NCBI GenBank assembly: GCA_017461585.1
Contig: JAFTYM010000037.1
Coordinates: 62,001-126,000 of the forward strand
Length of the DNA stretch: 64,000 nucleotides
Source: Oscillospiraceae bacterium
GTDB taxonomy: Bacteria > Bacillota > Clostridia > Oscillospirales > Oscillospiraceae
Direction of reading: 5' to 3'
Part shown: positions 9,580 through 18,321 of the stretch, one piece after another
How positions within the stretch are numbered: position 1 is the first letter of the stretch
Layout of the letters: each line of letters begins with the position of its first letter
Position numbers and translations under genes: made by a program
The notes under the pieces: model-generated
Databases searched by the model: none
Told to the model about the DNA's origin: nothing
Seen by the model: the letters and a program-made list of their open reading frames with translations, nothing else

Positions 9580-11007
9580 ATGAAAAAGAGAAGTGTCAGC
9601 GGTATGCGCTATAAATGGATGCGTACCAGTATTATCATCGTATCTGCGCTGCTGCTTTTGGTTCTCATGCTCTTTGCCGTTTTCTGCACCAGCTATTACT
9701 ACAACACCGTAAGATCAGGCCTTGAGTCCAAGGCCAAGACAGCCGCAGGCTTCTTTGAAAACTACGTTACAAGCTCATATAACGAGTACTATATCAGCGT
9801 TATAAGATATGCCGAGACATTTGAGGACGGAGACAGTCTGGAGCTTCAGTTCATTGGAACTGACGGCAGAGTTTTCAAGTCCACGAACAGTATCACATCA
9901 GGCGGCAAACCTGAGACATCCGATATTACCCGCGCTCTGGAGACTGGTACGCTGCAGCCCTACATCGGAAAGTCCAAGTCGGGTGAGCGCATTATATCTG
10001 TTTCCGCGCCGATCCTGCACTCCAACGGTCAGGTTCTGGGACTTATGCGCTATATCACCAGCACAAAGCTTATTGACAGACAGATACTTTACTCTGTCAT
10101 GTTTGCAACTCTGATTGCTGCGTTTGTTATCCTTATCGTTGTGATACTGAATATTGTTTTCGTGCGCTCCTTTATCGAGCCGGTCAACGAGATCACCCGT
10201 ATGTCAAAGCGCATTTCCGCGGGAAGCTACGGTATACAGATCGAAAAAAGCTATGATGACGAAATAGGTGAGATGGTCTCGTCCATCAACGAAATGTCCA
10301 TAAAGATAGCTCAGTCTGAAAAGATGCAGACGGAATTTATTTCCTCTGTTTCCCACGAGCTGAGAACACCTCTTACAGCCATAACAGGCTGGAGTGAAAC
10401 CCTGCTTTACGATGAGCAGATGGACGCAGAGGCTCGCCGCGGTATAACCATCATCCTCCGCGAGGCGAGAAGACTTACAAAGATGGTTGAAGAGCTGCTG
10501 GAATTTACAAGAATGGAAGACGGCAGATTCACACTTAATATTGAGCAGATTGATATCATGGCGGAGCTGGAGGACTCTATCTTCACCTACAGCGAGCTAC
10601 TCAAGCAGGAGGAGCTGGAGATGAGCTATGAGCCATGTGACGATGAGATACCTCTCATCCCTGGCGACCCTGCAAGACTCCGTCAGGTATTTTTAAATAT
10701 TTTCGACAACGCATCCAAGTATGCAAGAGACGGAAAACGCATAGATGTGTCCATTAAAGCGGACAGCGACTATGTTATCATCAAGACAAGAGATTACGGT
10801 GACGGTATACCCGAAGATGAGCTGGAACGTGTCAAGATGAAGTTTTATAAGGGTGCTAATGCAAAAAACCGAGGCAGCGGCATCGGCCTTGCAGTTTGCG
10901 ATGAAATTATCAGATATCACGGCGGCAAGCTGATACTCGATAACGCAGAGGGCGGCGGACTTGTGGTAACGGTGATGCTGCCTATAAGCAGTTCAGTAAA
11001 CGCTTAG
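9580..11007 (+). CDS. Sensor histidine kinase (HAMP, HisKA, HATPase)
   Basis: 475 residues. A first membrane helix (about 15-40), an extracytoplasmic sensing region of about 125 residues (dCache-like in length), a second helix (about 168-190), a HAMP linker (EPVNEITRMSKRISAGSYG), the phospho-acceptor H box FISSVSHELRTPLTAI, and an ATPase with N box NIFDNASKYA, G1 DYGDGIPEDE and G2 GSGIGLAVCDE. It lies 36 bases after the response regulator and is its evident partner. The arrangement resembles PhoR/WalK-type envelope sensors. Confidence 0.9.
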   Translation: MKKRSVSGMRYKWMRTSIIIVSALLLLVLMLFAVFCTSYYYNTVRSGLESKAKTAAGFFENYVTSSYNEYYISVIRYAETFEDGDSLELQFIGTDGRVFKSTNSITSGGKPETSDITRALETGTLQPYIGKSKSGERIISVSAPILHSNGQVLGLMRYITSTKLIDRQILYSVMFATLIAAFVILIVVILNIVFVRSFIEPVNEITRMSKRISAGSYGIQIEKSYDDEIGEMVSSINEMSIKIAQSEKMQTEFISSVSHELRTPLTAITGWSETLLYDEQMDAEARRGITIILREARRLTKMVEELLEFTRMEDGRFTLNIEQIDIMAELEDSIFTYSELLKQEELEMSYEPCDDEIPLIPGDPARLRQVFLNIFDNASKYARDGKRIDVSIKADSDYVIIKTRDYGDGIPEDELERVKMKFYKGANAKNRGSGIGLAVCDEIIRYHGGKLILDNAEGGGLVVTVMLPISSSVNA

Positions 11008-11027
11008 ATCAGACTAAAGGAGACACA

Positions 11028-11966
11028 ATGAGCGAACAGCAGAAATTCAAAACCTCTATCGGAGGTCAGGCTCTGCTTGAGGGTATACTCATGCGAGGAC
11101 CCGAAAAGCAGGCGATAGTAGTAAACACACCTGACGGATATGTCATAAAAGAAGAGCCTGTAAAGCTGCCGAAGGACAAATATCCTATCCTCGGCTGGCC
11201 TATAATCCGCGGTGTTGCAAACTTTATTTCAAGCATGGTAACAGGCGTTCGTGCAACGACATTTTCGGCAGAGTGCCTGCCTGAGGAGATGAGCGAGGAG
11301 CCGTCCAGGTTTGAAAAGTGGGTAAATGAGCATATCGGCGGTGAGAAGGCGGAAAAGCTTTTGGTGGGCGTATCTGTGTTTTTGGGTATCGTCCTTGCAA
11401 TTGTGCTGTTTATGCTGCTGCCTACCGTCATCACGGGCTTTTTGGGCAAATTCATCGACAGCCGCATACTGCTTAACCTCCTTGAGGGGGCTGTGAGAAT
11501 CTGCATCTTTTTGGCTTATCTGTGGCTTGCCACAAAGCTTGAGGATATCAAGCGCGTGTGGATGTACCATGGAGCCGAGCATAAGACCATTTACTGCTAC
11601 GAGGCAGGTCTTGAGCTGACGGTTGAAAACTGCAGAGGACAGTCACGCATGCATCCCAGATGCGGTACAAGCTTCATGTTTATCGTAATGATTGTCTCTA
11701 TTCTTGTTTTCTCCGTTGTTTCATGGAGCAATGTGTGGATAAGAATGGGTCTTCGCATCCTGCTGCTGCCTGTTGTTGTGGGCATAAGCTATGAGCTTAT
11801 CAAGCTTGCGGGCAGATATGACAATGCGTTTACAAAGATCATCTCCGCTCCCGGCAAGGCGCTGCAGCACCTTACAACACGTGAGCCTGACGATGAGATG
11901 ATAAAGGTTGCTATTGAGGCACTTAAGCGTGTTCTCCCCGAAGAAGAGGGAAGCGACCGCTGGTAA
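11028..11966 (+). CDS. yqhQ: DUF1385 (YqhQ-like) membrane protein
   Basis: 312 residues matching DUF1385: N-terminal IGGQALLEGILMRGP, three or four membrane helices between about 110 and 250, and the family signature YHGAEHKTIYCYE followed by HPRCGTSFMFIV. The family is common in Firmicutes and typically sits near prmC/prfA, as here; its biochemical role is not established. The His/Cys-rich signature suggests metal or substrate binding at the membrane. The preceding histidine kinase ends 20 bases upstream, so it could be read through from that operon. Confidence 0.82.
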   Translation: MSEQQKFKTSIGGQALLEGILMRGPEKQAIVVNTPDGYVIKEEPVKLPKDKYPILGWPIIRGVANFISSMVTGVRATTFSAECLPEEMSEEPSRFEKWVNEHIGGEKAEKLLVGVSVFLGIVLAIVLFMLLPTVITGFLGKFIDSRILLNLLEGAVRICIFLAYLWLATKLEDIKRVWMYHGAEHKTIYCYEAGLELTVENCRGQSRMHPRCGTSFMFIVMIVSILVFSVVSWSNVWIRMGLRILLLPVVVGISYELIKLAGRYDNAFTKIISAPGKALQHLTTREPDDEMIKVAIEALKRVLPEEEGSDRW

Positions 11967-12124
11967 AAAAGCCGAGCTTTAAAATAGTGAGTTTTTATCC
12001 GCTTCGCAGAATTTCAAGCCGTCGGCTTGAAACAGAATGATATCAATTTTTGCACGGGCGTGTACCGGGCAAAAATTAACAGGAACTTTCTCAAAAATAC
12101 GCTTGCGTATTTTTGAAACCGGAG
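11967..12124 (+). repeat. Leader with stacked hairpins ahead of prmC
   Basis: Three palindromes lie in 150 bases: TCAAGCCGTCGGCTTGA (about 12014-12030), a TTTTTGC..GCAAAAA pair (about 12047-12075), and at 12091-12116 a perfect 12-bp stem with a 2-base TT centre (TCAAAAATACGC / GCGTATTTTTGA). The last ends 4 bases before the prmC ribosome binding site. The 26-base hairpin recurs with other sequence at 42271 and 57457. Confidence 0.65.
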
Positions 12125-13003
12125 GTGATTGGGATTAAGACATACAGCGAAGTTTATCTTGCTGTCAGAAAGACACTGCGTGAGGCAGGGATAGAGTCAT
12201 CAGACTTGGATTCACGTCTTATGGCGGCAAAGGCAACGGGAAAGTCTGTGTCTGAGTTTTTGAGGGACGCAAGGCTTTACGTCGGAGACGACACCTTTGA
12301 AAATCAGATGAACGACATGATGAGGCGCCGCCTTGAAGGTGAGCCTGTTGCATACATTACGGGGCAATGGGAGTTTTACGGCCTGCCGCTTATAATAACC
12401 GAGGATGTCCTTATCCCCAGAGATGACACCGAGGTTTTGGTAAATGAGGCAATAGAGCTTTTAAAGGCAAAGGGTGCAAATACGAGAGTGCTGGACCTGT
12501 GCTGCGGCTCGGGCTGTATCGGTCTTTCCATAGCGCACACCATAAGAAGTGCGAAAATAGTCATGGCGGATATTTCTGCCAAAGCGCTGTCGGTAGCGCG
12601 GCAGAACGCCATGCTGAACAACCTTACAAAGAATACGACCTGCCTTGAGGCAGACGCGATGGAATCTCCGCCCATGCTCTTCGGCAGATTCGACCTTATA
12701 GTCTGCAATCCACCTTACATACCCACAAAGGACGTGGAGGAACTGGATATCTCCGTAAAGGATTATGAGCCCCATGTGGCGCTTGACGGAGGAGAGGACG
12801 GACTTGACTTTTATCAGGCGATAACGAAAAACTGGAAGGAAGTTCTCAAAAGCGGCGGAACGCTGATGTTTGAATGCGGAATAGACCAGGCGTCAAGTAT
12901 TGCGGATATTCTCAGATCAAACGGATTCTCCGATATAAAAAAGTACAAAGATACTCTCGGAATTGAGAGGGTAGTCACAGGCAAATATATCACTTCTATT
13001 TAA
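12125..13003 (+). CDS. prmC: Peptide chain release factor N5-glutamine methyltransferase
   Basis: About 290 residues. The N-terminal helical PrmC domain is followed by an SAM-binding fold with [16 protein letters not shown] and the catalytic NPPY in [13 protein letters not shown], which methylates the Gln of the GGQ motif in RF1/RF2. The start is unclear. GTG at 12125 is the nearest ordinary start codon but lies inside the GGAGGTGA ribosome site (12121-12128). The best-spaced codon is ATT at 12134, five bases after that site, giving IKTYSEVY, which fits the usual PrmC N-terminus. The gene is preceded by a hairpin leader and followed 17 bases later by recA. Confidence 0.9.
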   Translation: MIGIKTYSEVYLAVRKTLREAGIESSDLDSRLMAAKATGKSVSEFLRDARLYVGDDTFENQMNDMMRRRLEGEPVAYITGQWEFYGLPLIITEDVLIPRDDTEVLVNEAIELLKAKGANTRVLDLCCGSGCIGLSIAHTIRSAKIVMADISAKALSVARQNAMLNNLTKNTTCLEADAMESPPMLFGRFDLIVCNPPYIPTKDVEELDISVKDYEPHVALDGGEDGLDFYQAITKNWKEVLKSGGTLMFECGIDQASSIADILRSNGFSDIKKYKDTLGIERVVTGKYITSI

Positions 13004-13020
13004 CTGAAAGGATGTTAACC

Positions 13021-14118
13021 ATGGCTGAAAAGAAAAAGACTCAGGGCGCGGCTATCCCTGCTGATGATAAGAAGAAGGCGCTGGAAACTGCCATTGCCCA
13101 GATTGAAAAGTCCTACGGTAAAGGCTCTATCATGCGCCTTGGCGACGGTATGCAGGTAAACGTAGAGTCCATCCCCACAGGCTCACTTTCCCTTGACCTT
13201 GCTCTCGGTATCGGCGGCGTTCCCAAGGGAAGAATCATTGAGATCTACGGTCCTGAATCCTCAGGTAAGACAACTCTTGCTCTGCACATCGTAGCTTCTG
13301 CTCAGAAACTGGGCGGTGAGGTCGCATATATCGACGCAGAGCACGCACTCGAGCCCGCTTACGCAAGAGCTCTGGGTGTTGACATTGAGAGCATGCTCAT
13401 CTCCCAGCCTGACACAGGTGAAGATGCGCTCTCCATTACAGAGACACTTGTAAGATCCGGCGCTATCGACGTAGTTGTTGTTGACTCCGTTGCTGCTCTC
13501 GTTCCCAGAAGTGAGATCGAAGGCGAAATGGGCGACAGCAGCGTCGGCGTTGTTGCACGTCTTATGTCTCAGGCTCTGAGAAAGCTTGCAGGCTCCATTT
13601 CCAAGACAAACTGCATCGTTATCTTTATCAACCAGCTTCGTGAGAAGATCGGCGTTATGTACGGCAACCCCGAGACAACCCCCGGCGGCCGTGCGCTGAA
13701 GTATTTCTCCAGCGTCCGCATTGATGTTCGACGTATTGAAACTCTCAAGAATGCAGGCGAGATGATTGGTAACCGCACAAGAGCAAAAATCGTTAAGAAT
13801 AAGGTGGCACCTCCCTTCAAAGAGGCTGAGTTCGACATCATGTACGGCGAGGGTATCTCCAAGATCGGCGAGATCATCGACCTTGCTGTAAAGCTTGACC
13901 TTATCGAAAAGGGCGGCGCATGGTTTACTGTGGGCGAGACAAGAATTCAGGGACGCGACAATGTTAAGGTATATCTCCAGCAGAATCCCGAAATTGCAGA
14001 CGAGCTTGAGCAGAAGATCCGCGACAACGCTGTAAAGCTCATGTCTCCCCAGGCAAGAGCAGCAGCGAAGGCAGCGGGCAGAGCAGTAGACGTCTCCGCT
14101 GACGATTTTGAGGGCTGA
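13021..14118 (+). CDS. recA: Recombinase A
   Basis: 365 residues with the complete RecA core: Walker [14 protein letters not shown], Walker [14 protein letters not shown]1 [11 protein letters not shown]2 around [20 protein letters not shown], and [13 protein letters not shown]. It catalyses homologous strand exchange and induces the SOS response. I use ATG 13021, nine bases after GAAAGGA; an in-frame ATG three codons earlier abuts that site. The C-terminal tail ([19 protein letters not shown]) is acidic as usual. It overlaps recX. No LexA box was identified upstream. Confidence 0.98.
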   Translation: MAEKKKTQGAAIPADDKKKALETAIAQIEKSYGKGSIMRLGDGMQVNVESIPTGSLSLDLALGIGGVPKGRIIEIYGPESSGKTTLALHIVASAQKLGGEVAYIDAEHALEPAYARALGVDIESMLISQPDTGEDALSITETLVRSGAIDVVVVDSVAALVPRSEIEGEMGDSSVGVVARLMSQALRKLAGSISKTNCIVIFINQLREKIGVMYGNPETTPGGRALKYFSSVRIDVRRIETLKNAGEMIGNRTRAKIVKNKVAPPFKEAEFDIMYGEGISKIGEIIDLAVKLDLIEKGGAWFTVGETRIQGRDNVKVYLQQNPEIADELEQKIRDNAVKLMSPQARAAAKAAGRAVDVSADDFEG

Positions 14119-14744
14119 TGGAACGTACAGTTGCTAAGCTGACGCCCTCGGGCAAAATTAAGGACAGATATTACCTTGATTTTGACAGCGGCGAAAGCCT
14201 TACGGTGACCATAAATCAGATTGCCGACTACAGCATTTTTACAGGCAGAGTTTTAAGCGATGACGAGTTTGAGGCTCTGAAGGGAGACGCTGAGAAAGTG
14301 TCTGCCCGAGCACGTGCTCTTCGTATGCTGGGACACCGACCCATGTCCCGCAAGGAGGTCACAGACCGCCTGCAGGATAAGGGAACTGAAGAAGAAACGG
14401 CAAATGAGACTGTGGACTGGCTTGAGAGTATCGGCGCGCTCAATGATGAGGAGTATGCTCGTCAGATAGTACGCCACTACTCAGCCAAAGGCTACGGCGC
14501 AGGGCGCATAAAGGACGAACTCTATAAAAGAGGTGTCCCCAGAGATATGTGGGACGAGGCAATGAGTGAGCGTCCTGACAGCGACGAGACAGTTTATAAG
14601 CTTTTAAAGGCAAAGTTAAAAAGCGAAAATCCCGACAGGGCAGAGATGACCAAGGCGGCAAATGCCCTGTACAGACGCGGGTTTTCGTGGGATGAGATAA
14701 AAAGAGCCGTCAATAAATTTGAAACCGAGGAAAACTCATGGTAA
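14118..14744 (+). CDS. recX: Regulatory protein RecX
   Basis: 208 residues. The three-helix RecX repeats are recognisable: RALRMLGHRPMSRKEVTDRL, NDEEYARQIVRHYSAKGYGAGRIKDELYKRGV and KAANALYRRGFSWDEIKRAVN. RecX binds inside the RecA filament groove and limits its activity. The start overlaps the recA stop codon by one base (TGATG), and the end overlaps rimO by seven bases, so recA-recX-rimO are co-translated. Confidence 0.92.
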   Translation: MERTVAKLTPSGKIKDRYYLDFDSGESLTVTINQIADYSIFTGRVLSDDEFEALKGDAEKVSARARALRMLGHRPMSRKEVTDRLQDKGTEEETANETVDWLESIGALNDEEYARQIVRHYSAKGYGAGRIKDELYKRGVPRDMWDEAMSERPDSDETVYKLLKAKLKSENPDRAEMTKAANALYRRGFSWDEIKRAVNKFETEENSW

Positions 14745-16051
14745 AACGAATTGGTTTTGTGTCCTTGGGCTGTGCGAAGAATCTTGTTAACAGCGAGCAG
14801 ATGATGCATCTGTGCGACGAGGCGGGATATGATGTTTCGGGTGAGACCGAAAATGTTGATGCCGTTATCGTCAACACCTGCGGCTTTATTGATTCTGCAA
14901 AGTCCGAGGCTATAGAGATAATTTTAGACCTCGCTCAGGCTAAGGAAGCGGGCAGCATCGGTAAAATTATCGTCACAGGCTGCATGGCGCAGAGATATCC
15001 CCAGGATATTCTGGATGAAATGCCTGAGGTAGATGCAATCATCGGAACAGGCAGCTATAACTCTATCGTTGATGTTATTGAGCGCACCCTTGCAGGTGAA
15101 ACTGTTGTGGAGATGGGCGATATCAACGCACCCGAAAAGGAGACAGGCAGAGTTCTTACTACTTCTCCTCTTTGGGAGTATATCAAGATAGCCGAGGGCT
15201 GCGACAACCGCTGTGCTTACTGCATTATTCCTTATCTGAGAGGTAAGTACCGCTCAAGAGACTTTGAGGATGTTGTTGCAGAGGCGAAGAGTTTGGCAGA
15301 GGCAGGCATCAAGGAGCTTATTGTCGTAGCACAGGATATTACCCGTTACGGCAAGGACCTCTACGGAAAGCGCCGCTTAGCTGAGCTTCTCCGTGAGTTC
15401 TGCAAGATAGACGGCATCGAGTGGATAAGACTTCACTACCTTTATCCCGACGAAATCGACGATGATCTCATCGAGGTTATTGCAACGGAAGACAAGATCC
15501 TCAAATATCTGGATATTCCCATTCAGCATATTTCCGCAAACATTCTCAAAACTATGTGCCGCCGCGGCACGGGCGATGAGATACGCGAACTGTTTAAAAA
15601 GCTGCGCGAAAGAATACCCGGACTTGTCCTTCGCACAAGCCTTATTGCAGGTCTTCCCGGAGAGGGAGAGGAGCAGTTTGAAGAACTGTGCGAGTTCCTG
15701 TTGGAGGCTAAAATCGAGCGCGCAGGCGTTTTCCCCTTCTCACCGGAGGAGGGCACACCTGCAGAGAAAATGGAGCGTCCCGACACAGAGATTGCTCAAA
15801 AAAGAGCAGAACTGGTTATGGAAGTGCAGAGCCGCATTATGGACGAGTATAACGAAAGCCGCGTAGGTAAGGAATTTACCGTGCTGGTTGAAGACTTTGA
15901 CGGAACTTATTATTCGGGCAGATCCTATGCAGAATCTCCCGACATTGACGGAAGAATCGTTTTCGTATCCGATGAGCTTATTACCGATGATTTTGCAAAG
16001 GTATTGATTACCGACATTATCGACGGAGAACCCTTCGGAAAGGCTGTATGA
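14738..16051 (+). CDS. rimO: Ribosomal protein S12 methylthiotransferase
   Basis: 437 residues. An N-terminal UPF0004 domain starts IGFVSLGCAKNLVNSEQ; its other cluster Cys are in NTCGFID and TGCMAQRYP. The radical SAM motif CDNRCAYCIIP lies in the middle and a TRAM domain (EFTVLVEDFDGTYYSGRS) is at the C-terminus. The 'SLGCAKNLVNSEQ' form identifies RimO rather than MiaB. It adds a methylthio group to an Asp of S12. Its location next to recX and pgsA follows a common clostridial order. Confidence 0.95.
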   Translation: MVKRIGFVSLGCAKNLVNSEQMMHLCDEAGYDVSGETENVDAVIVNTCGFIDSAKSEAIEIILDLAQAKEAGSIGKIIVTGCMAQRYPQDILDEMPEVDAIIGTGSYNSIVDVIERTLAGETVVEMGDINAPEKETGRVLTTSPLWEYIKIAEGCDNRCAYCIIPYLRGKYRSRDFEDVVAEAKSLAEAGIKELIVVAQDITRYGKDLYGKRRLAELLREFCKIDGIEWIRLHYLYPDEIDDDLIEVIATEDKILKYLDIPIQHISANILKTMCRRGTGDEIRELFKKLRERIPGLVLRTSLIAGLPGEGEEQFEELCEFLLEAKIERAGVFPFSPEEGTPAEKMERPDTEIAQKRAELVMEVQSRIMDEYNESRVGKEFTVLVEDFDGTYYSGRSYAESPDIDGRIVFVSDELITDDFAKVLITDIIDGEPFGKAV

Positions 16052-16067
16052 TTGCGGAGGTCAAACA

Positions 16068-16586
16068 ATGAATTTAGCAAATAAACTTACAATTTTAAGA
16101 GTGATACTTATCCCCGTATTTCTCATTCTTTTATATGTTGGACTTACATATATCGCATTGGCTGTATTTATTATCGCCAGCGTGACAGACTATATTGACG
16201 GAAAAATAGCAAGAGGACGCAACCTTGTGACAGATTTCGGAAAGTTTATGGATCCTTTGGCTGACAAGATGCTTGTTTTCGCAGCACTTATCTGGTTTAC
16301 CGAGTCGGGAGTTTTCCCCGCGTGGGCGCTGGTCATCGTCGCAGCGCGAGAGTTTGCCGTGTCCGGTCTTCGCATGCTGGCAGCTTCCTCAGGAAAAGTT
16401 ATCGCTGCTGCATGGTCGGGCAAGATAAAGACAGCCACTACAATGGTCTGCATCATTATCATGTTCCTGCCCGTATGGAGCTGGGTTTACTGGGTTTGCA
16501 CAGCCTGCATCGTAATAACCACCGTATATTCAGGTGTTGAATACTTTGTTAAGAACATCGGAGTACTCTCGCTTGAAAACCTGTAA
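16068..16586 (+). CDS. pgsA: CDP-diacylglycerol--glycerol-3-phosphate 3-phosphatidyltransferase
   Basis: 172 residues. The CDP-alcohol phosphotransferase signature appears as DYIDGKIAR followed by G and two spaced Asp in GRNLVTDFGKFMDPLADK (D-x2-DG-x2-AR-x8-G-x3-D-x3-D). There are about five membrane helices. It makes phosphatidylglycerol phosphate for phosphatidylglycerol and cardiolipin. It lies 16 bases after rimO. Confidence 0.93.
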   Translation: MNLANKLTILRVILIPVFLILLYVGLTYIALAVFIIASVTDYIDGKIARGRNLVTDFGKFMDPLADKMLVFAALIWFTESGVFPAWALVIVAAREFAVSGLRMLAASSGKVIAAAWSGKIKTATTMVCIIIMFLPVWSWVYWVCTACIVITTVYSGVEYFVKNIGVLSLENL

Positions 16587-16603
16587 GAAAGGTAGTAATT
16601 CTG

Positions 16604-17479
16604 TTGAAATTTCATTTACTGGAGCTGCAGCATATTGATTTGCTGCGCCCTTACCTGCAATTGTGTGAGAGCAGAATATGCGACTGCACCGTTGGCTGTA
16701 CCTTCATGTGGCGTGATCTTGTAGAAACATATTTCGCAATAGAAGACGATACCCTTTATATAAGAGCTGACGATTTTGAGGGGGAGACGGCATTCGGCTG
16801 TCCCCTGGGCGGCAGTTTAAAAAAGGGCATTGATAACATTCTTGAATACTGCAAGGAAAACGGGATCCGTCCGCGCATCTGCATGGTGCCTGAGCACATC
16901 CTTGAAGAGGTGAAGGAGTACACAGGAGGCGTCGCCACAACCGACAGAGCATGGTATGATTACCTCTACAATGCTGATGATATCAAGAATCTTGCAGGCA
17001 GAAAGTTTTCGGGACAGAGAAACCATATCAATAAGTTTATGAAAGAACACGAGAGCTTCACCTTTGAGGAGTTATCAAGCGAAAATCTCGGTGAGGCAAA
17101 GGAATTTCTGCAGATTTTCATAGACGCTGACAGCGGTGAATTCATAAATCTTACAGAGGGCAATATGAGAGCCATGGAAGTTCTGGAAAATTACAAGGCG
17201 TACGGTCTTGTGGGCGGACTTCTGAAAACAGACGGGAAGATAATCGGCCTTTCCATCGGCGAGGTATTGGGGGATACGCTTTTTGTCCACGTTGAAAAAT
17301 CCCTCCGTGATGTACAGGGAGCATATCCTCTTCTGGTTCGCGAGTTTGCCCGTAAGTTTGCAATTGACGGGATAAGCTTTATAAACAGGGAAGAGGACGA
17401 CGGAAATGAGGGACTTCGTACATCCAAGCTGTCTTATCACCCTGTAAAGCTTTTGGAAAAATATCTGGTAACAGGTTAA
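16604..17479 (+). CDS. DUF2156 / lysylphosphatidylglycerol-synthase-like acyltransferase domain protein
   Basis: 291 residues, soluble. The tandem GNAT-like fold of the DUF2156 family shows in LCESRICDCTVGCTFMWRD, FSGQRNHINKFMKEH, and the terminal FINREEDDGNEGLRTSKLSYHP. Related domains transfer aminoacyl groups to lipids (MprF) or act in peptidoglycan cross-bridge synthesis. This stand-alone form has no membrane part, so its substrate is open. Placement after pgsA is suggestive of phosphatidylglycerol modification but not proof. The start is TTG at 16604, with AAAGG about 11 bases upstream. Confidence 0.78.
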   Translation: MKFHLLELQHIDLLRPYLQLCESRICDCTVGCTFMWRDLVETYFAIEDDTLYIRADDFEGETAFGCPLGGSLKKGIDNILEYCKENGIRPRICMVPEHILEEVKEYTGGVATTDRAWYDYLYNADDIKNLAGRKFSGQRNHINKFMKEHESFTFEELSSENLGEAKEFLQIFIDADSGEFINLTEGNMRAMEVLENYKAYGLVGGLLKTDGKIIGLSIGEVLGDTLFVHVEKSLRDVQGAYPLLVREFARKFAIDGISFINREEDDGNEGLRTSKLSYHPVKLLEKYLVTG

Positions 17480-17490
17480 ATTAAATATTA

Positions 17491-17526
17491 AACGGCTTCG
17501 GATACATCGAAGCCGTTATTTTTTGC
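17491..17526 (+). terminator. Intrinsic terminator after the DUF2156 gene
   Basis: AACGGCTTCG / CGAAGCCGTT stem with a short loop, then a T run. It closes the yqhQ-prmC-recA-recX-rimO-pgsA-DUF2156 run. Confidence 0.85.
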
Positions 17527-17817
17527 CAAAAAACGCTTTAGCTTCCTACAATGGTAAAAAATATGTAGATATTAGGTAGACCTAACATTATATAATTTTT
17601 GCAATATGCACAAAAAGGGGGCATTGTAAATGTCAAATGTTGTAATTTCATGTTGTGATTTATTTTGAAATTTTGTATTTTAAATTGAACTTGTATTATA
17701 AATTCAAAGTGTAATTGACTTTAATTAAAAAGGTATTTATAATTTTTCATAGTGACAATATTAGAATTGCATGAATTATGTGAAGATCACGAAATATTAC
17801 AAGGAGGGCACAAATAA
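17527..17817 (+). promoter_or_regulatory. AT-rich control region of the hydrogenase operon
   Basis: About 290 gene-free AT-rich bases. The promoter proper is listed separately. Upstream at 17572-17585 is a dyad TTAGGT-AG-ACCTAA, next to a TATAAT at 17591, a plausible operator or second promoter. No Rex-like TTGTTAA dyad was seen. Confidence 0.5.
17715..17743 (+). promoter_or_regulatory. Sigma-A promoter of hydCBA
   Basis: TTGACT, 17 bases, TATAAT. Transcription would start near 17750, giving a leader of about 65 bases with AAGGAGG before hydC. Confidence 0.75.
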
Positions 17818-18321
17818 ATGATTCGTTTAAGCGAAACATCTGTTGCAAAAATTGAAGAGATTTGTGACAGATACATAGGCGAAAAGACACCGCTTATGAT
17901 GATCCTCAGTGCGATTCAGGAGGAGTACGGCTACATTCCTCTTGAAGTACAGGAGATCGTCTCCGCAAAGACCGGCATCTCTGTTGCAGAGATCTACGGC
18001 GTTGTAACATTCTATTCCTTCTTCTCTCTGAAGCCCAAGGGAAAGTATGTTATCGGCTGCTGCCTCGGTACTGCTTGCTACGTTAAGGGTGCAGGTCAGG
18101 TTATCGACAAGTTCTCTGAAGTTCTGAAGATCAAGCCCGGTGAGACAACAGAAGACGGCCTCTTCACAATCGACGCACTCCGCTGCATCGGTGCTTGCGG
18201 TATCGCTCCTGCTGTTTCCATTAACGGCAAGGTTTACCCCAAGGTTCAGATCAAGGATATCCCCGGCATCGTAGGCGAACTTGTTGCTGAAGCTGCTGCA
18301 GCTGAAGGAGGAATTGCATAA
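17818..18321 (+). CDS. hydC: [FeFe] hydrogenase subunit HydC (NuoE-like, [2Fe-2S])
   Basis: 167 residues of the NuoE/thioredoxin-like ferredoxin family. The four cluster cysteines are in CCLGTAC and CIGAC. It is the gamma subunit of trimeric electron-bifurcating hydrogenases, linking the flavin subunit to the other clusters. A strong AAGGAGG site precedes it. The stop overlaps the hydB start (TAATG). Codon use is highly biased towards a few codons, as expected for an abundant protein. Confidence 0.92.
   Translation: MIRLSETSVAKIEEICDRYIGEKTPLMMILSAIQEEYGYIPLEVQEIVSAKTGISVAEIYGVVTFYSFFSLKPKGKYVIGCCLGTACYVKGAGQVIDKFSEVLKIKPGETTEDGLFTIDALRCIGACGIAPAVSINGKVYPKVQIKDIPGIVGELVAEAAAAEGGIA

Noticed and set aside
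17572-17585. Rex or other named redox operator before hydC
   Set aside because: The TTAGGT-AG-ACCTAA dyad does not match the Rex consensus; it is reported only as an unnamed dyad.
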